From NCBI GenBank assembly GCA_023055425.1, contig JALGPY010000004.1:112571504-112635503 (forward strand): a stretch of DNA of 64,000 nucleotides, in the 5' to 3' direction. The DNA is from Linanthus parryae (taxonomy: Eukaryota; Streptophyta; Magnoliopsida; Ericales; Polemoniaceae). Below the pieces are notes generated by a model. That model did not search any database. It was not told where the DNA came from and saw only the letters and a program-made list of their open reading frames with translations. The position numbers and the translations under genes were made by a program. Below are positions 32,961-42,894 of this stretch, piece after piece. Position 1 is the first letter of the stretch. Each line of letters opens with the position of its first letter.

Positions 32961-32982
32961 TTGACAGTAGCACCCAGCTCTC

Positions 32983-33041
32983 TTTAAATACTCCTGTACG
33001 TCTTCTTCCTTGGTCTCGTGCCCTCAGTACCGGTGTGGGAC
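32983..33041 (-). promoter_or_regulatory. snRNA promoter of U1 copy b
   Basis: On the minus strand GTCCCACACCG (33031-33041, one mismatch to USE) and TATTTAAA (32983-32990), about 30 bp before the RNA start. Confidence 0.72.
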
Positions 33042-33799
33042 TTCAATATTCTTTCTAGTTTCTACTACGGGTTGACACATGGGCTGTGTTGATTACCAAA
33101 ACGGTTTAAAAAAAGGGATAAACTTTTACATCTCCAATATCAACAAAAAAAACTACTTTTTTTAGAGTTATGTGTTGTCTGTCCAGGTAATTAGTAAATT
33201 GCTTGGGGCATGGAGGTCTCCTGGCACGACAAAGCACTTCGTACTTCTCTTCAACTAAAACGATTGAGCATTGCTGTTAAGTATTGTATTTCTCTTATTC
33301 TTTGTTGATGTGTCTTGTACTTCTGTAAATATTCAGATTTCTCTCCAATGGCAAGAAATTATTGGCATCTGAGTTGAGGTTGTCAACTTCACAAATAAAT
33401 GATCAGATGGATCACCTTGTACACAAACATTGGGCAAATTGTAGTCTCTTACTGGAGGGAAGATTTTCGGCTTCCCGGGTGGATTTGTTTAGTTTCTTTC
33501 ATTTCTTATTTTTATTTTTTCGTTAGGAAAGTGATTGTTTCTGATGACATGATGCTGGTAACTCAAAACTTATGTAGAAATTTCACAATAGAATGCACAG
33601 AGAATCATTCATGCCTTTTTTAGTAATTTCAAACAAGAGAAAATCTAAGTACAATATACTCTTCACTTTTGTAACCATTTCATCATCTTAACAAAATCGA
33701 TCCACTGATGTAGTAGGCCTTTTGAGCTCCTCTGATGAAATATCCGAGAAATATCCGAAAAGCAACATAATCTTTGCAGATCAGGGGAGTGTAGTTTGG
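33042..33799 (-). repeat. Duplicated PB1-U1 spacer, copy 2
   Basis: Reverse-complement partner of 20626-21284 (for example CTTGTACACAAACATTGGGC and CAATTTACTAATTACC on opposite strands), with partial matches at 41700-42160. It separates PB1 locus 2 (upstream on the minus strand) from U1 copy b. No gene in it. Confidence 0.7.
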
Positions 33800-34995
33800 T
33801 TATAGCAAATCGTAGTGACCTGCTACTCCACTTGAGCTCCTGGGTTCCCCCATTCCATTCACGGCAACAAAATACTGAAAACCAGCATCATTTTTCTGAG
33901 AATACCTCCCCGCAAGAGAATGCGGGCTATCACTTTCTTCAGCTGGATCTACCAGAAACATCCTTAACATCACCCTCTCGGACCCTTCTTTGGAATCATC
34001 ACTATCATACTCCTGAATCATATGTTGAACATCCTCTTCGGAACACACAGATATAAGGGCATCTAGATCCTCCCCTGGGAGCTGATACTTAATTTTGTGA
34101 ATTTGGCTCCAAATCTCAGAGGTTTTCTTTTCAAGATCGCTAAAAGTCAAGTTGTTCTTCATGATGGAAACAAGGTGTGTTTCTCCTCCAACATATCTAA
34201 GCTTCCCGTCACATGGTCGTGGCACTATTTCCCCCCGAAGCTGCACAAGAACTTCATCTTTCGATTTACAGACCCATCATCATAAGATGTCTTCCCCGCG
34301 AGAGAATGCATCCTATCAATTCCAATTGGAACTACCAGAAATATCCTTAACATCTGAGAACCTCCTCTTCTGAAATCATCATCACATTCCTGAATCATAA
34401 TTTGGACATCCTCCTCGGAACACACAGATATCAGTGCAACTAGATCCTCCCCTGGCAGCTGATACTTTATTTTGTGAAGTTTACTGCAAATGGCAGAGGT
34501 TTCCTTTTGTAGATCTCTAAAAGTAAAGTTTGTCTTGATGGAAAGAATCTGTGTTTGTCCTCCAACATATGTAAGCTTCCCGTCAGATGGCCGTGGCATT
34601 ATTTTTCCCCCATAGCTGCACAAGAACTTCATCTCTTCATCATAGGAAGCTCTTGAGCCATAACCAAAAGTAGGAAATGTTGGATCAGAGCAACCTATAT
34701 CAGAAGAAGAATGCTTAGTAGTAGTATGTGTTATGCCATTCCCAGTGAAGTCCTCCTTATCATCGTGTAAAACAACATCAAAAGCCTTTTGGTCTGTTAC
34801 AGCATCATATGAGTGCCCATGCACATAATCCTAACTGCTTATACAAAGAGGCTGGTGGTTGTTCTCACCTTTATACTCTGCTTCCTTTGAAAGCTGCTGC
34901 TGAAAAACTGGATATCCAATCAACACTGGTGAGAAGTCCTCACCCGTCTCCCGGTCTCTGAGAGACTCAGACTGCAACACCAACCATCATCCCAT
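33800..34995 (-). pseudogene. Double-PB1-domain protein (locus 2), one frameshift from intact
   Basis: On the minus strand a frame from 34824 to 34225 encodes HGHSYDAVTDQKAFDVVL, a full first PB1 (MKFLCSYGGKIMPRPSDGK to DVQIMIQECDD) and the start of the second (MKFLCSFGGK). It stops at a TAG in GGGGGGAAATAG near 34228. The next frame (34246-33800) carries the rest of PB1 2: [37 protein letters not shown], then FQYFVAVNGMGEPRSSS. A single missing base in the G/A run explains the break. A second break lies near 34960 in the N-terminus, by comparison with locus 3. Two tiny lesions in a well-kept gene could be recent mutations or assembly errors in homopolymers. Product role: protein-protein interaction; the partner is unknown. 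Confidence 0.85.
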
Positions 34996-35035
34996 CTCTT
35001 TCTATTTGAAGAATTTTTGCTTTTGCACGGGTCTG

Positions 35036-35088
35036 TATTATAAAGAACTTTCTGTCTCCATCACTGATGTGGAGTTCTGATGTGGGAC
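35036..35088 (-). promoter_or_regulatory. snRNA-type promoter of PB1 locus 2
   Basis: The minus-strand GTCCCACATCA (35078-35088, one mismatch to USE) and TTTATAATA (35036-35044) are separated by exactly 33 bp. The intervening GGAGACAGAAAG is also present between USE and TATA of U1 copy c. The PB1 promoter therefore appears to share ancestry with a U1 promoter. Confidence 0.68.
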
Positions 35089-35099
35089 AAGTAACAACA

Positions 35100-35536
35100 C
35101 TACATCAATTTGGAGACAAATTATCTACTACTCTATATTGGATTTGTACTACCACTAAATTGAATGTGTCAACGTGTGGTTGGGATGAGAAATAGAGATG
35201 GGAATCAAGAGAAGACAATGGGAATAATTTCTTTGCTTCGGGGATAAGTTGCAAACTACATGGTGCCCAATTGCTTGTAACTGAGAACAGTAATTACATT
35301 AACATGCACGGAGAATCATTCATGACATTTGTAATTTGAAACAAGAGAAAGTTTAAGTACAACATATTAAGTAAGTCAGTACAATATTTTGAATCTTGGT
35401 GAATCAATTATATACTCTTTGAGTATCCATTCTCAAGGGCCTAAAGAAGGGCTTTTCTTAATGCCAGAGCTTGAGCTTGAGCTTCAACTGGAGATGAACA
35501 GATAAAACTCAAAAGTATGCTGAGAAACTTCCTAGG
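35100..35536. repeat. Duplicated flank, copy of 42230-42490
   Basis: The segments TGGTGCCCAATTGCTTGTAA, CATTCTCAAGGGCC and TATGCTGAGAAACTTC occur here and at 42230-42490. In that partner the sequence includes the end of the small ORF 42410-42658; here the frame is not kept. Confidence 0.65.
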
Positions 35537-35643
35537 CAAGTGAACTTGTCTAAGACCTGCCCAAGAGATGGAGCCTACGACGTCCTAAGTTTTGGTAATG
35601 AGGCCTTGCGTACGAAGGACCCCTCTCTACTCTCATAGTTCAG

Positions 35644-35688
<45 letters not shown>

Positions 35689-35857
35689 TCTTCGTGTTTT
35701 CATGTTCGTGTGGAGATCCTCTGCTTCTCCAATTGCAGATCGGAAACATAGAGCTTCTCGAAGTACTATCAGGTTAGGTAAACCCTAACAATACTGATGA
35801 GTACAGTTGCCCAATCCCAACAGCAATGCAAAGAGTTGAAGTGAGAACTAGTAATGC
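35537..35857 (+). repeat. Segmental duplication, copy 2 (partner 16085-16382), with (TG)n
   Basis: It matches 16085-16382 but has a long TG run (35646-35685) where the partner has a few TG units. It lies immediately upstream of the RPB2-like promoter. The short ORF across the TG run is not a gene. Confidence 0.8.
35549..35627 (+). pseudogene. U1 snRNA 3'-domain relic
   Basis: Same relic as at 16099: GTCTAAGACCTGCCCAAG, TGGAGCCTACG, CTAAGTTTTGG, GGCCTTGCGTACG, ACCCCTCTC in U1 order. Clearly degenerate. Confidence 0.6.
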
Positions 35858-35924
35858 ATCTTATAGTTTCCCACACCGCCAGTGAATACTAGATCACTCC
35901 CTTTGTTACCCTTTTTAAATTTTA

Positions 35925-35975
35925 ATCCCACATCGCGAATTTGTCATATGGTAGTCTCCTCAGCTCTCTATATTA
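35925..35975 (+). promoter_or_regulatory. snRNA-type promoter (USE and TATA) of the RPB2-like gene
   Basis: ATCCCACATCG (35925-35935) is an exact USE. TATATTA (35969-35975) follows after exactly 33 bp, the RNA polymerase II snRNA spacing. A leader of about 280 nt would precede the ATG. It contains a 27-bp near-tandem repeat (TTGCTGACTT...GAAAGCTACTT, 36027-36083) and a possible 3' splice site TTCTTACAG just before 36181. Confidence 0.7.
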
Positions 35976-36280
35976 CAAGGGTCTGGGACGTGTTACGGGT
36001 TGTGTGGTAAAGCTTTCTCAGCCAGCTCTTGCTGACTTTCTCGGAAAGCTACTTTTGCTGACTTCTCGGAAAGCTACTTTTACGCGTTTTTCTCTTTTGT
36101 ATTGATTGTTACCTTATTGAAATATCTCTTGGGCTGAGAGATCTGTGAAGCCACAAAGATTCATATAGATCTTCTTACAGTGAGCCCTTGGAGCGTTTCC
36201 TAAACAATTCAACCTCAAAACCTAAACCCAGATCCACTCAAAAGCAGTGGAGTGACAGATTCACCCAAAAACCCTCAACA

Positions 36281-39200
36281 ATGAATCCTGCACACTTAAC
36301 AATGGATTCTGAGGATGAAATAACCCAGGAAGACGCATGGGCAGCCATCAATGCCTACTTCGAAGAGAAAGGCCTTGTCAGCCAACAGCTTGATTCCTTC
36401 GATGACTTCATCGCCAACAAAATGCACGACATCGTCGCAGAGTTTGGGGAAATCGAGGTTCGCTCTCATCACAGTAACGCTCTCACTGTCTACAAGATCA
36501 AATTTGGGGAACAAATGTACCTCAGCAAGCCAACAATGACAGAATCCAATGGCGAAACTGCCACTCTGTATCCGAAATCTGCAAGGTTGAGGAACCTCAC
36601 ATACTCAGCACCCTTATATACCGATATCTCGCTGAATAAGGTTGTTGTAAACAACGGTGAAGTCACCGAAACAAACGAAGCATTCACTAAAGTGTTCATT
36701 GGAAAGGTTCCGATAATGCTCCGTACTCGATACTGTTCGCTGTATGAGAAATCGGAGAAGAATTTAACAGAGCTAGGCGAGTGCCCGTATGATCAAGGAG
36801 GGTATTTCATCGTTAATGGGAGCGAAAAGGTTTTGATTGCTCAAGAGAAGATGAGCATCAACCATGTCTATGTCTTCAAGAAGAGGCAACCAAACAAGTA
36901 TGCTTTCGTAGCCGAGGTTCGATCAATTGGGGAATCGCAAAATAGACCACCGAGTACCACATTTGCGCGTATGCTTAGCGCCGGTCAATGCATCCGCGCA
37001 ACTCTCCCTTATATAAAGACCGAGATTCCCATCGTCATTGTGTTTCGCGCGTTGGGGTTCATGTCCCATAAGGATATAATCCAACGCGTATGTTACGACC
37101 TGAAGGATCATAATAAGGAATATGTCCCAGATACTCAGATGATGGAATTGCTGAGACCCTCCATTGATGAATCTTTCTTCATACAAAATCAGGAGGTAGC
37201 ATTGGACTACATTGGTAAACGCGCCACCACCGTCGGTGTCTCTAAGGAAAAGAGGATTAAATACGCGAAAGAGATCCTCCAAAACGAGCTTCTCCCGCAC
37301 GTTGGCGTTGGAAACGGTTGTGAAACGAAGAAAGGTTATTATTTCGGGTACATTATTCATCGGCTCCTGTTATGTGCTTTGGGGAGAAAACCTGAAGATG
37401 ACCGCGATCATTATGGTAACAAGAGGCTGGAACTTGCTGGGCCTTTGCTTGGTGGTCTGTTCAGGATGCTATTCAGGAAGTTAACAAGAGATGTGAAGGG
37501 ATATGTTCAGAAGTGTGCTGATAATGAGAAAGACGTGAATCTCTTATTTGCAATCAAGGCAAACACAATCACCAATGGCCTAAAGTACTCACTTGCTACT
37601 GGGAATTGGGGTCAGGCAAATGCATCTGGCTCCAGGGCTGGAGTTTCACAGGTATTGAATCGGTTGACATACGCCTCAACACTGTCGCACTTGCGGCGAT
37701 TGAACTCTCCCATTGGCCGCGAAGGGAAGTTAGCGAAGCCGCGGCAGTTGCATAATTCCCAGTGGGGGATGATGTGTCCTGCTGAAACACCTGAAGGACA
37801 AGCATGTGGTCTTGTTAAGAACCTTGCACTGATGGTGTATGTAACAGTTGGTTCATCGTCACATCATGTTACTGAGTTTCTAGAAGATTTTGGGATTGAA
37901 ACATTATCTGAAATATCTCCTTCCGCTATACCAAAATCGACAAAGATCTTTGTAAACGGTTCCTGGGTTGGTATACATCGCGATCCTGATATGTTAGTGA
38001 AGACGCTAATATGCCTGAGGAGACAAGCTTCTTCACCTGAAATTGGAATTGTTAGAGACATCCGTCTGAACGAAGTACGTATTTATACAGATTATGGTCG
38101 TTGCAGTCGTCCTTTACTCATCGTGGAGAAACAGAAACTCCTTATCAAGAAGAAGGATATTCAAGCTCTGCAACAGAGGGAATCTCTAGGTGGATGGAAT
38201 GATCTTGTGAAGAATGGATTTATCGAGTATATAGACACCGAAGAAGAAGAAACCGCTATGATATCAATGACGATAAATGACCTTAAAGGAGGCTATTGTG
38301 ATACGTACACCCACTGTGAAATCCATCCGTCGCTTATATTAGGTGTTTGCGCTTCCATCATACCGTTCCCAGATCACAACCAGTCTCCGCGTAACACGTA
38401 CCAGTCGGCTATGGGGAAGCAAGCGATGGGAATGTACCTCACAAATTTCCAATCGCGGATGGATACATTGGCGTACGTGCTCTATTACCCTCAGAAGCCA
38501 CTCGTGACTACTCGCGCCATGGAGCATCTCCACTTCCGCGAGCTTCCTGCTGGGATCAACGCGGTGGTTGCTATCGCGTGTTATTCTGGATATAACCAGG
38601 AGGATTCGGTCATCATGAACCAATCGTCGATTGACCGCGGATTCCTCCGTTCACTATCGTTCCGTTCGTATAGGGACGAAGAGAAAAGGATTGGGAAAAC
38701 GCTTTTGAAGGAAGATTTTTGTATTCCGGATAGATCCAGCGTTACGGGAACGCGACACGGATGTTATGATAAGCTGGACAACGATGGTCTTGTTTCTCCT
38801 GGGACAAGAGTGTCAGGGGAAGATGTGATCATAGGCAAGACTAGCTCGATTGCTCCAGACACGTCCGATCGTAGCACTAGCCTGCGCCAGAGCGAGACCG
38901 GGGTAGTGGATCAAGTGATGCTGACAACAAATTCTGATGGTTTAAGGTTTGTGAAAGTTAAGGTCAGATCAGTGAGGATACCCCAGATTGGGGACAAATT
39001 CAGCAGCAGGCATGGTCAGAAGGGTACAGTTGGGATGACATATACTCAAGAGGATATGCCGTGGACGATTGAAGGAATCACGCCCGATATAATCGTCAAT
39101 CCCCATGCGATCCCCTCGCGTATGACCGTTGGGCAACTCATCGAGTGTATAATGGGGAAAGTTGCAGCTCAAATGGGAAAAGAAGGAGACGCTACGCCAT

Positions 39201-39760
39201 TCACGGATGTGACAGTGGAGAATATCGGAAAATTGCTTCATAAATGTGGGTATCAGATGCGTGGGTTCGAGACCATGTACAACGGTCACACGGGCCGTCG
39301 TTTACCGGCCATGGTATTCGTTGGGCCTACGTATTACCAGAGGCTGAAGCATATGGTAGATGACAAGATCCATTCGCGGGGACGTGGCCCCGTCCAGATT
39401 CTGACTAGACAGCCGGCGGAGGGACGGGCCCGTGACGGTGGACTCCGGTTTGGGGAGATGGAAAGGGATTGTATGATAGCTCATGGTGCGGCTAATTTTC
39501 TTAAAGAGAGGCTGTTTGACCAGAGCGACGCGTATAGAGTCCATGTCTGCGAGCGATGTGGGTTGATTGCTGTTGCGAACTTGAAAAAGAATCTGTTCGA
39601 GTGCAGGGGGTGCAAGAATAAAACGGATATCGTGCAAGTGCATATACCTTATGCTTGTAAGCTGCTTTTCCAAGAGCTTATGTCGATGGCTATAGCTCCA
39701 AGGATGATGACCAAAGACATAGTGAAGCGATCAAAAGACCAAAAGAAGAAAGGAGCTTGA
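36281..39760 (+). CDS. NRPB2-like: RNA polymerase II second-largest subunit RPB2-like, intronless
   Basis: A 1159-codon single-exon ORF. RPB2 forms half of the RNA polymerase II active centre in the nucleus. Visible landmarks: [20 protein letters not shown] near the N-terminus, [20 protein letters not shown] (about 190), [20 protein letters not shown] (about 500), the metal-site region [18 protein letters not shown] (768-787), hybrid-binding [14 protein letters not shown] (905-918), [20 protein letters not shown] (about 1045-1065) and a C-terminal zinc ribbon (Cys 1090, 1093, 1108, 1111). I chose ATG 36281 because upstream in-frame sequence lacks an ATG; 36302 is an alternative. Compared with plant NRPB2 (about 1190 residues) the N-terminus diverges and three surface loops are shortened (near [17 protein letters not shown] and [10 protein letters not shown]). 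Canonical plant NRPB2 genes have many introns, so this is probably a retrocopy. An open frame this long with all catalytic motifs argues for selection. NRPD2 is unlikely given the strong NRPB2-like motifs. Confidence 0.93.
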   Translation: MNPAHLTMDSEDEITQEDAWAAINAYFEEKGLVSQQLDSFDDFIANKMHDIVAEFGEIEVRSHHSNALTVYKIKFGEQMYLSKPTMTESNGETATLYPKSARLRNLTYSAPLYTDISLNKVVVNNGEVTETNEAFTKVFIGKVPIMLRTRYCSLYEKSEKNLTELGECPYDQGGYFIVNGSEKVLIAQEKMSINHVYVFKKRQPNKYAFVAEVRSIGESQNRPPSTTFARMLSAGQCIRATLPYIKTEIPIVIVFRALGFMSHKDIIQRVCYDLKDHNKEYVPDTQMMELLRPSIDESFFIQNQEVALDYIGKRATTVGVSKEKRIKYAKEILQNELLPHVGVGNGCETKKGYYFGYIIHRLLLCALGRKPEDDRDHYGNKRLELAGPLLGGLFRMLFRKLTRDVKGYVQKCADNEKDVNLLFAIKANTITNGLKYSLATGNWGQANASGSRAGVSQVLNRLTYASTLSHLRRLNSPIGREGKLAKPRQLHNSQWGMMCPAETPEGQACGLVKNLALMVYVTVGSSSHHVTEFLEDFGIETLSEISPSAIPKSTKIFVNGSWVGIHRDPDMLVKTLICLRRQASSPEIGIVRDIRLNEVRIYTDYGRCSRPLLIVEKQKLLIKKKDIQALQQRESLGGWNDLVKNGFIEYIDTEEEETAMISMTINDLKGGYCDTYTHCEIHPSLILGVCASIIPFPDHNQSPRNTYQSAMGKQAMGMYLTNFQSRMDTLAYVLYYPQKPLVTTRAMEHLHFRELPAGINAVVAIACYSGYNQEDSVIMNQSSIDRGFLRSLSFRSYRDEEKRIGKTLLKEDFCIPDRSSVTGTRHGCYDKLDNDGLVSPGTRVSGEDVIIGKTSSIAPDTSDRSTSLRQSETGVVDQVMLTTNSDGLRFVKVKVRSVRIPQIGDKFSSRHGQKGTVGMTYTQEDMPWTIEGITPDIIVNPHAIPSRMTVGQLIECIMGKVAAQMGKEGDATPFTDVTVENIGKLLHKCGYQMRGFETMYNGHTGRRLPAMVFVGPTYYQRLKHMVDDKIHSRGRGPVQILTRQPAEGRARDGGLRFGEMERDCMIAHGAANFLKERLFDQSDAYRVHVCERCGLIAVANLKKNLFECRGCKNKTDIVQVHIPYACKLLFQELMSMAIAPRMMTKDIVKRSKDQKKKGA

Positions 39761-41004
39761 TTGAAAGCTAAGCCTTCTCGAGCTCTAGAAACAAGACTTT
39801 TTTTGTGGGTGGAGAAGCCTTCACGATCATGTAGTTCAGTGACTATTATAACTTGTTTCACAGTGACGGTGTGGGATTAGTACAACCACACGTCCATCCG
39901 AGAGTGACCCTTAATAGTATTTTCTTACAACTTTCAGATTTTCTTCGCTCTATGACATATTATTAGTTCCTCTAAATTTAGGTTATTTCACTTTCATGTT
40001 TTGAGAGTAAATCAAGTCAGATTAAGTCAAGTCACCCAATGGCAGCTGCACTTATTGACTACAGGCGACAGCATTCCATTGAACTAGTGCCTGAAGAAAT
40101 CCCAGAGTCTGAAAATCATCCACGAGAAAGAATATAAGGAAAAATTGACAGAAAATTATCCACGAGAAGAAGTACAAGTGAAAATTGACAGAAATTTGGT
40201 ATTCATTGGGAAGCGGACTAAGAGCCGGCTGTCCTGAAGGTAAAATCAATGAGTCGAGTATTTTTAAGTTTTTAGTCTTTAAAGAAGTTTTTAACATTTT
40301 TCGTATCAATGATCAAATTATTTCAGTTACGCTTGATGGCGTAACAATGGAGGGGAAGTCAATTGAGTACATATCTTCTTGGGAAAAACTGCAGCTGGAG
40401 TTTTTAGCATCTCTGATAGCTATCAAAGAGGCTAAAAACCTGTGAACCAATTCAAGTTCATGCATATAAAGATAGCTATGCTTACCGGTCATAACAATAA
40501 ATCAACCAATGTTGTGAAAAATCAGGTATGTTTTGGCGATTGGTCAGTTATTTCCATTATATGACCAAGGATGTCCCACTCAACACTGCTTCATTGGTAA
40601 CTAAATCCCATATCTCTCAGCAGAAGAACCGTGATTAGTTTTCTAACATCAATCTAATTCCCCCCCTTGCATGCGACTTCGATTACTTCACTATATTAGT
40701 ATTAAATTTAATCATTGGTAATTAGTTCGTAATAGGGAAGTGTATGTGTAGGTGTTGGTAGTTTGTAGCGTAAATTGTAGCAAAAGAACTGCGTGGATTT
40801 GTAAGAATTGAAAATCATTTACAACAATTTTATCATTAATTTCTGATTGTAGGCGCAAAACCTGTTGTGCTCTATGAACACTTAGATATATACTCAAATT
40901 GGAGAATTAGAGTTGTTTGGAGTAAGCCCAAATTGTGAGAATCCAGCAAGCATGACCTCTTCTAAAAACCCTGTAAATTGAATGATATATGAGATGTGAA
41001 ATAG
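39761..41004. other. 3' flank of the RPB2-like gene
   Basis: No gene supported. A minus-strand ATCCCACACCG with TTATAATA 15 bp away (about 39850-39876) resembles USE/TATA, but the spacing is wrong. A 45-bp imperfect tandem repeat (GAAAATCATCCACGAGAA) lies at about 40113-40200. An 86-codon ORF at 40185-40445 has no recognisable motif. Confidence 0.5.
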
Positions 41005-41290
41005 TTTTTTTTGCCCAAAAGAAATACTTCATAGATGACAAAAAATAATACAAGATAGTCTGTGACGATACAGAAAAGCCACTAACCTGCCCGACTAGAG
41101 ACAAGAAGCACAAAGGAAGGGAAGGGTACCCGGTCCCAAAGTAGCAACAAAATCCCAAAGTAGCAACAAAAGATAGACAAGTCACAAGTGCAAACCGAAG
41201 AAGGCTAAAATATACAACCCAAAATAAACTAAATCGAGTCCTACCCAACACAGAGAGTCTGAGCATAAAACTCAGAGAAAACCAATAAAC
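41005..41290 (-). mobile_element. Possible LINE 3' UTR fragment
   Basis: The minus strand is T/G-rich, ends TATTTCTTTTGGGCAAAAAA, and resembles in composition the LINE 3' end near 15550-15700. No coding remnant; low confidence. Confidence 0.35.
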
Positions 41291-41396
41291 ATCATAGAAA
41301 AGGAGAGATCTTCAGCCGGAGGTGCAGGTGGCAGAGGAGGAGACCAAGGGGAACACATCCACCCAACCAACCAAGAAGCAGGAACAACGTTTAAGT

Positions 41397-41411
41397 TTTA
41401 ACTGGAAACTG
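41397..41411 (-). terminator. snRNA 3' box of U1 copy c
   Basis: The minus-strand CAGTTTCCAGTTAAA fits CA-N6-AGTNNAA exactly and starts 2 bp after the RNA 3' end. Confidence 0.8.
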
Positions 41412-41412
41412 A

Positions 41413-41572
41413 TAGGGGCCGCGCGAACGCTGGCCCCAACAGCCACAAATTATGACGTAGACTCCACCACTTGGGTGGATCTTAGGCTGGTTCCCCTCCA
41501 AAGTGCAATGGAGGTCACCAACCTAGGCCATGAGCCTTCTTGATCGCCCATTGACCCCGTCCAGGTAAGTAA
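41413..41572 (-). ncRNA. U1: U1 snRNA gene, copy c (best-preserved copy)
   Basis: On the minus strand: TTACTTACCTGGACGGGGTC, loop I GATCAAGAAGG (U1-70K site), GACCTCC then loop II ATTGCACTTTGG with the canonical ATTGCAC U1A site, GATCCACCCAAGTGGTGGAG, and CTACGTCATAATTTGTGG containing the Sm site AATTTGTGG. It ends with GGGGCCAGCGTTCGCGCGGC and CCCTA. Length 160 nt. All functional elements, the promoter and the 3' box are intact. The only obvious oddity is the 5' end TTACTTACC instead of ATACTTACC. It is the one copy here likely to make working U1 RNA, directing 5' splice-site recognition. It lies downstream of PB1 locus 3 on the same strand. Confidence 0.92.
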
Positions 41573-41595
41573 TCTGACAGTAGCACCCAGCTCTC

Positions 41596-41655
41596 TTTAA
41601 ATACTGCTTTCTGTCTCCGTCCTTTGTCTTGTGGCCCGTAGTATCGATGTGGGAC
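41596..41655 (-). promoter_or_regulatory. snRNA promoter of U1 copy c
   Basis: The minus-strand GTCCCACATCG (41645-41655) is an exact USE. TATTTAAA (41596-41603) ends about 24 bp before the RNA start. The USE-TATA gap is 41 bp. Confidence 0.8.
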
Positions 41656-42409
41656 ATATGGCTGATAAAATTTGCCAACACTTCAATTCGCTCCTACTAG
41701 TTGATACATTTAAGAATATCAAGAAAAGAAAAGGTTTAGTTTTTGAATGATTCTCACCAAAAAAAACTCCAATGAAATACTGTCGCTGCACTACGCACTA
41801 CAAGAGTAATCTGTAGGAGAAATTTCAGTGACTGTTCAAAGATGAAGAAATACTCCAATGAAACAGTGTCGATGACTTTGGATTTGAAACAGAGCTAGTT
41901 TCAGTATCTTACAATTTATTTTTCCGTCCTAGATAGCTTGTTCTACTCCTTTTATTCTTTGTTAATTGACGGTGTATTTCGGTATTTATGCAGATATCTC
42001 TCCAATGGGAAGAGTTTCTTTGTATCGAGGATAAGTTGGAAACTTCAAAAATGATATGAGTGGCTCATTTGGTAGAAGATCGATCACATTATACACAAAT
42101 TGCCGTCCCTTACTGGAGGGATGATTGTCGGCTTCCGGTTTATTTGGAACGGATGATAGATTCTGATGACAGGATGTTTCACTTGAATATGGAAAATGCT
42201 AATTAACTTCCCAACAACAATGCATGTGAATATGGTGCCCAATTGCTTGTAACTGAGAACAGTAATGACGATAACATGCACGGAGAGTCATTCATGACTT
42301 TTGTAATTCGAAACAAGAGAAAGTGTGTAAGTACAACATATTAAGTAAGTCGGTACAATAATTTGAATCTTGGTGAATCTTTTACTCTTGAGTATCCATT
42401 CTCAAGGGC
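41656..42409 (-). repeat. Duplicated PB1-U1 spacer, copy 3
   Basis: It shares blocks with 33042-33480 and 20626-21284 (for example CCCTTACTGGAGGGATGATT against TCTTACTGGAGGGAAGATTT). Its right part, 42230-42490, matches 35280-35530. No gene recognised. Confidence 0.65.
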
Positions 42410-42658
42410 CTAAAGAAGGGCTTTTCTGAATGCCAGAGCTTGAGTTTCAAATGGAGATAAACTCAATAGTATGCTGAGAAACTTCTTTTGCACAAGATCT
42501 CGCATCATCTCATCTGGATCAAACAACTCTTTCACCATTCTTCTTGGTATGAACAAATTAAGAGACTTCTGACCCATCAAATCACCCCACAAATTACATT
42601 CTCTTCTCGTTACATACATGTACTTCTTTGCAAACCGCCACCATCCAGTACTTGACAT
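42410..42658 (-). CDS. Small ORF downstream of PB1 locus 3, unrecognised, possibly a 3' exon
   Basis: 82 codons on the minus strand starting MSSTGWWRFAKKYMYVTRR, with a basic, charged middle (FIPRRMVKELFDPDEMMRDL) and a C-terminus ending AFRKALL. I do not recognise a family. A good 3' splice site (ACCTGCAG before GGATGTCAAG) lies just upstream at about 42665, so it could be a terminal exon of PB1 locus 3 or a remnant of another gene. A partial copy without an open frame lies at 35400-35530. Confidence 0.35.
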   Translation of the reverse strand: MSSTGWWRFAKKYMYVTRRECNLWGDLMGQKSLNLFIPRRMVKELFDPDEMMRDLVQKKFLSILLSLSPFETQALAFRKALL

Positions 42659-42894
42659 CCCTGCAGGTCATCTCTAGCAACCAAACTCAGACAGAATTGG
42701 CACCTTACAATTTGAGATTTGGAAGGAATTAATGCAACACTTGTGCCATTGAAGGTTCTGGCATTAGAAGACCCCTATCGACATACGTAGTGCTCAATGG
42801 TAATACCCTTCTCCAATTGAACTCCTCCGATCTCCCATTCCATTCACAACAACTACAACAACATCGGAACCCAACAACATCACACTGAAAATAA

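Noticed and set aside
35592..35777. ORF through the (TG)n run
   Set aside because: The valine-cysteine repeat is a translation of the microsatellite.
39850..39876. USE-like ATCCCACACCG with TTATAATA on the minus strand after the RPB2-like gene
   Set aside because: The gap is only about 15 bp and no snRNA-like or coding sequence follows, so it is probably a chance match.
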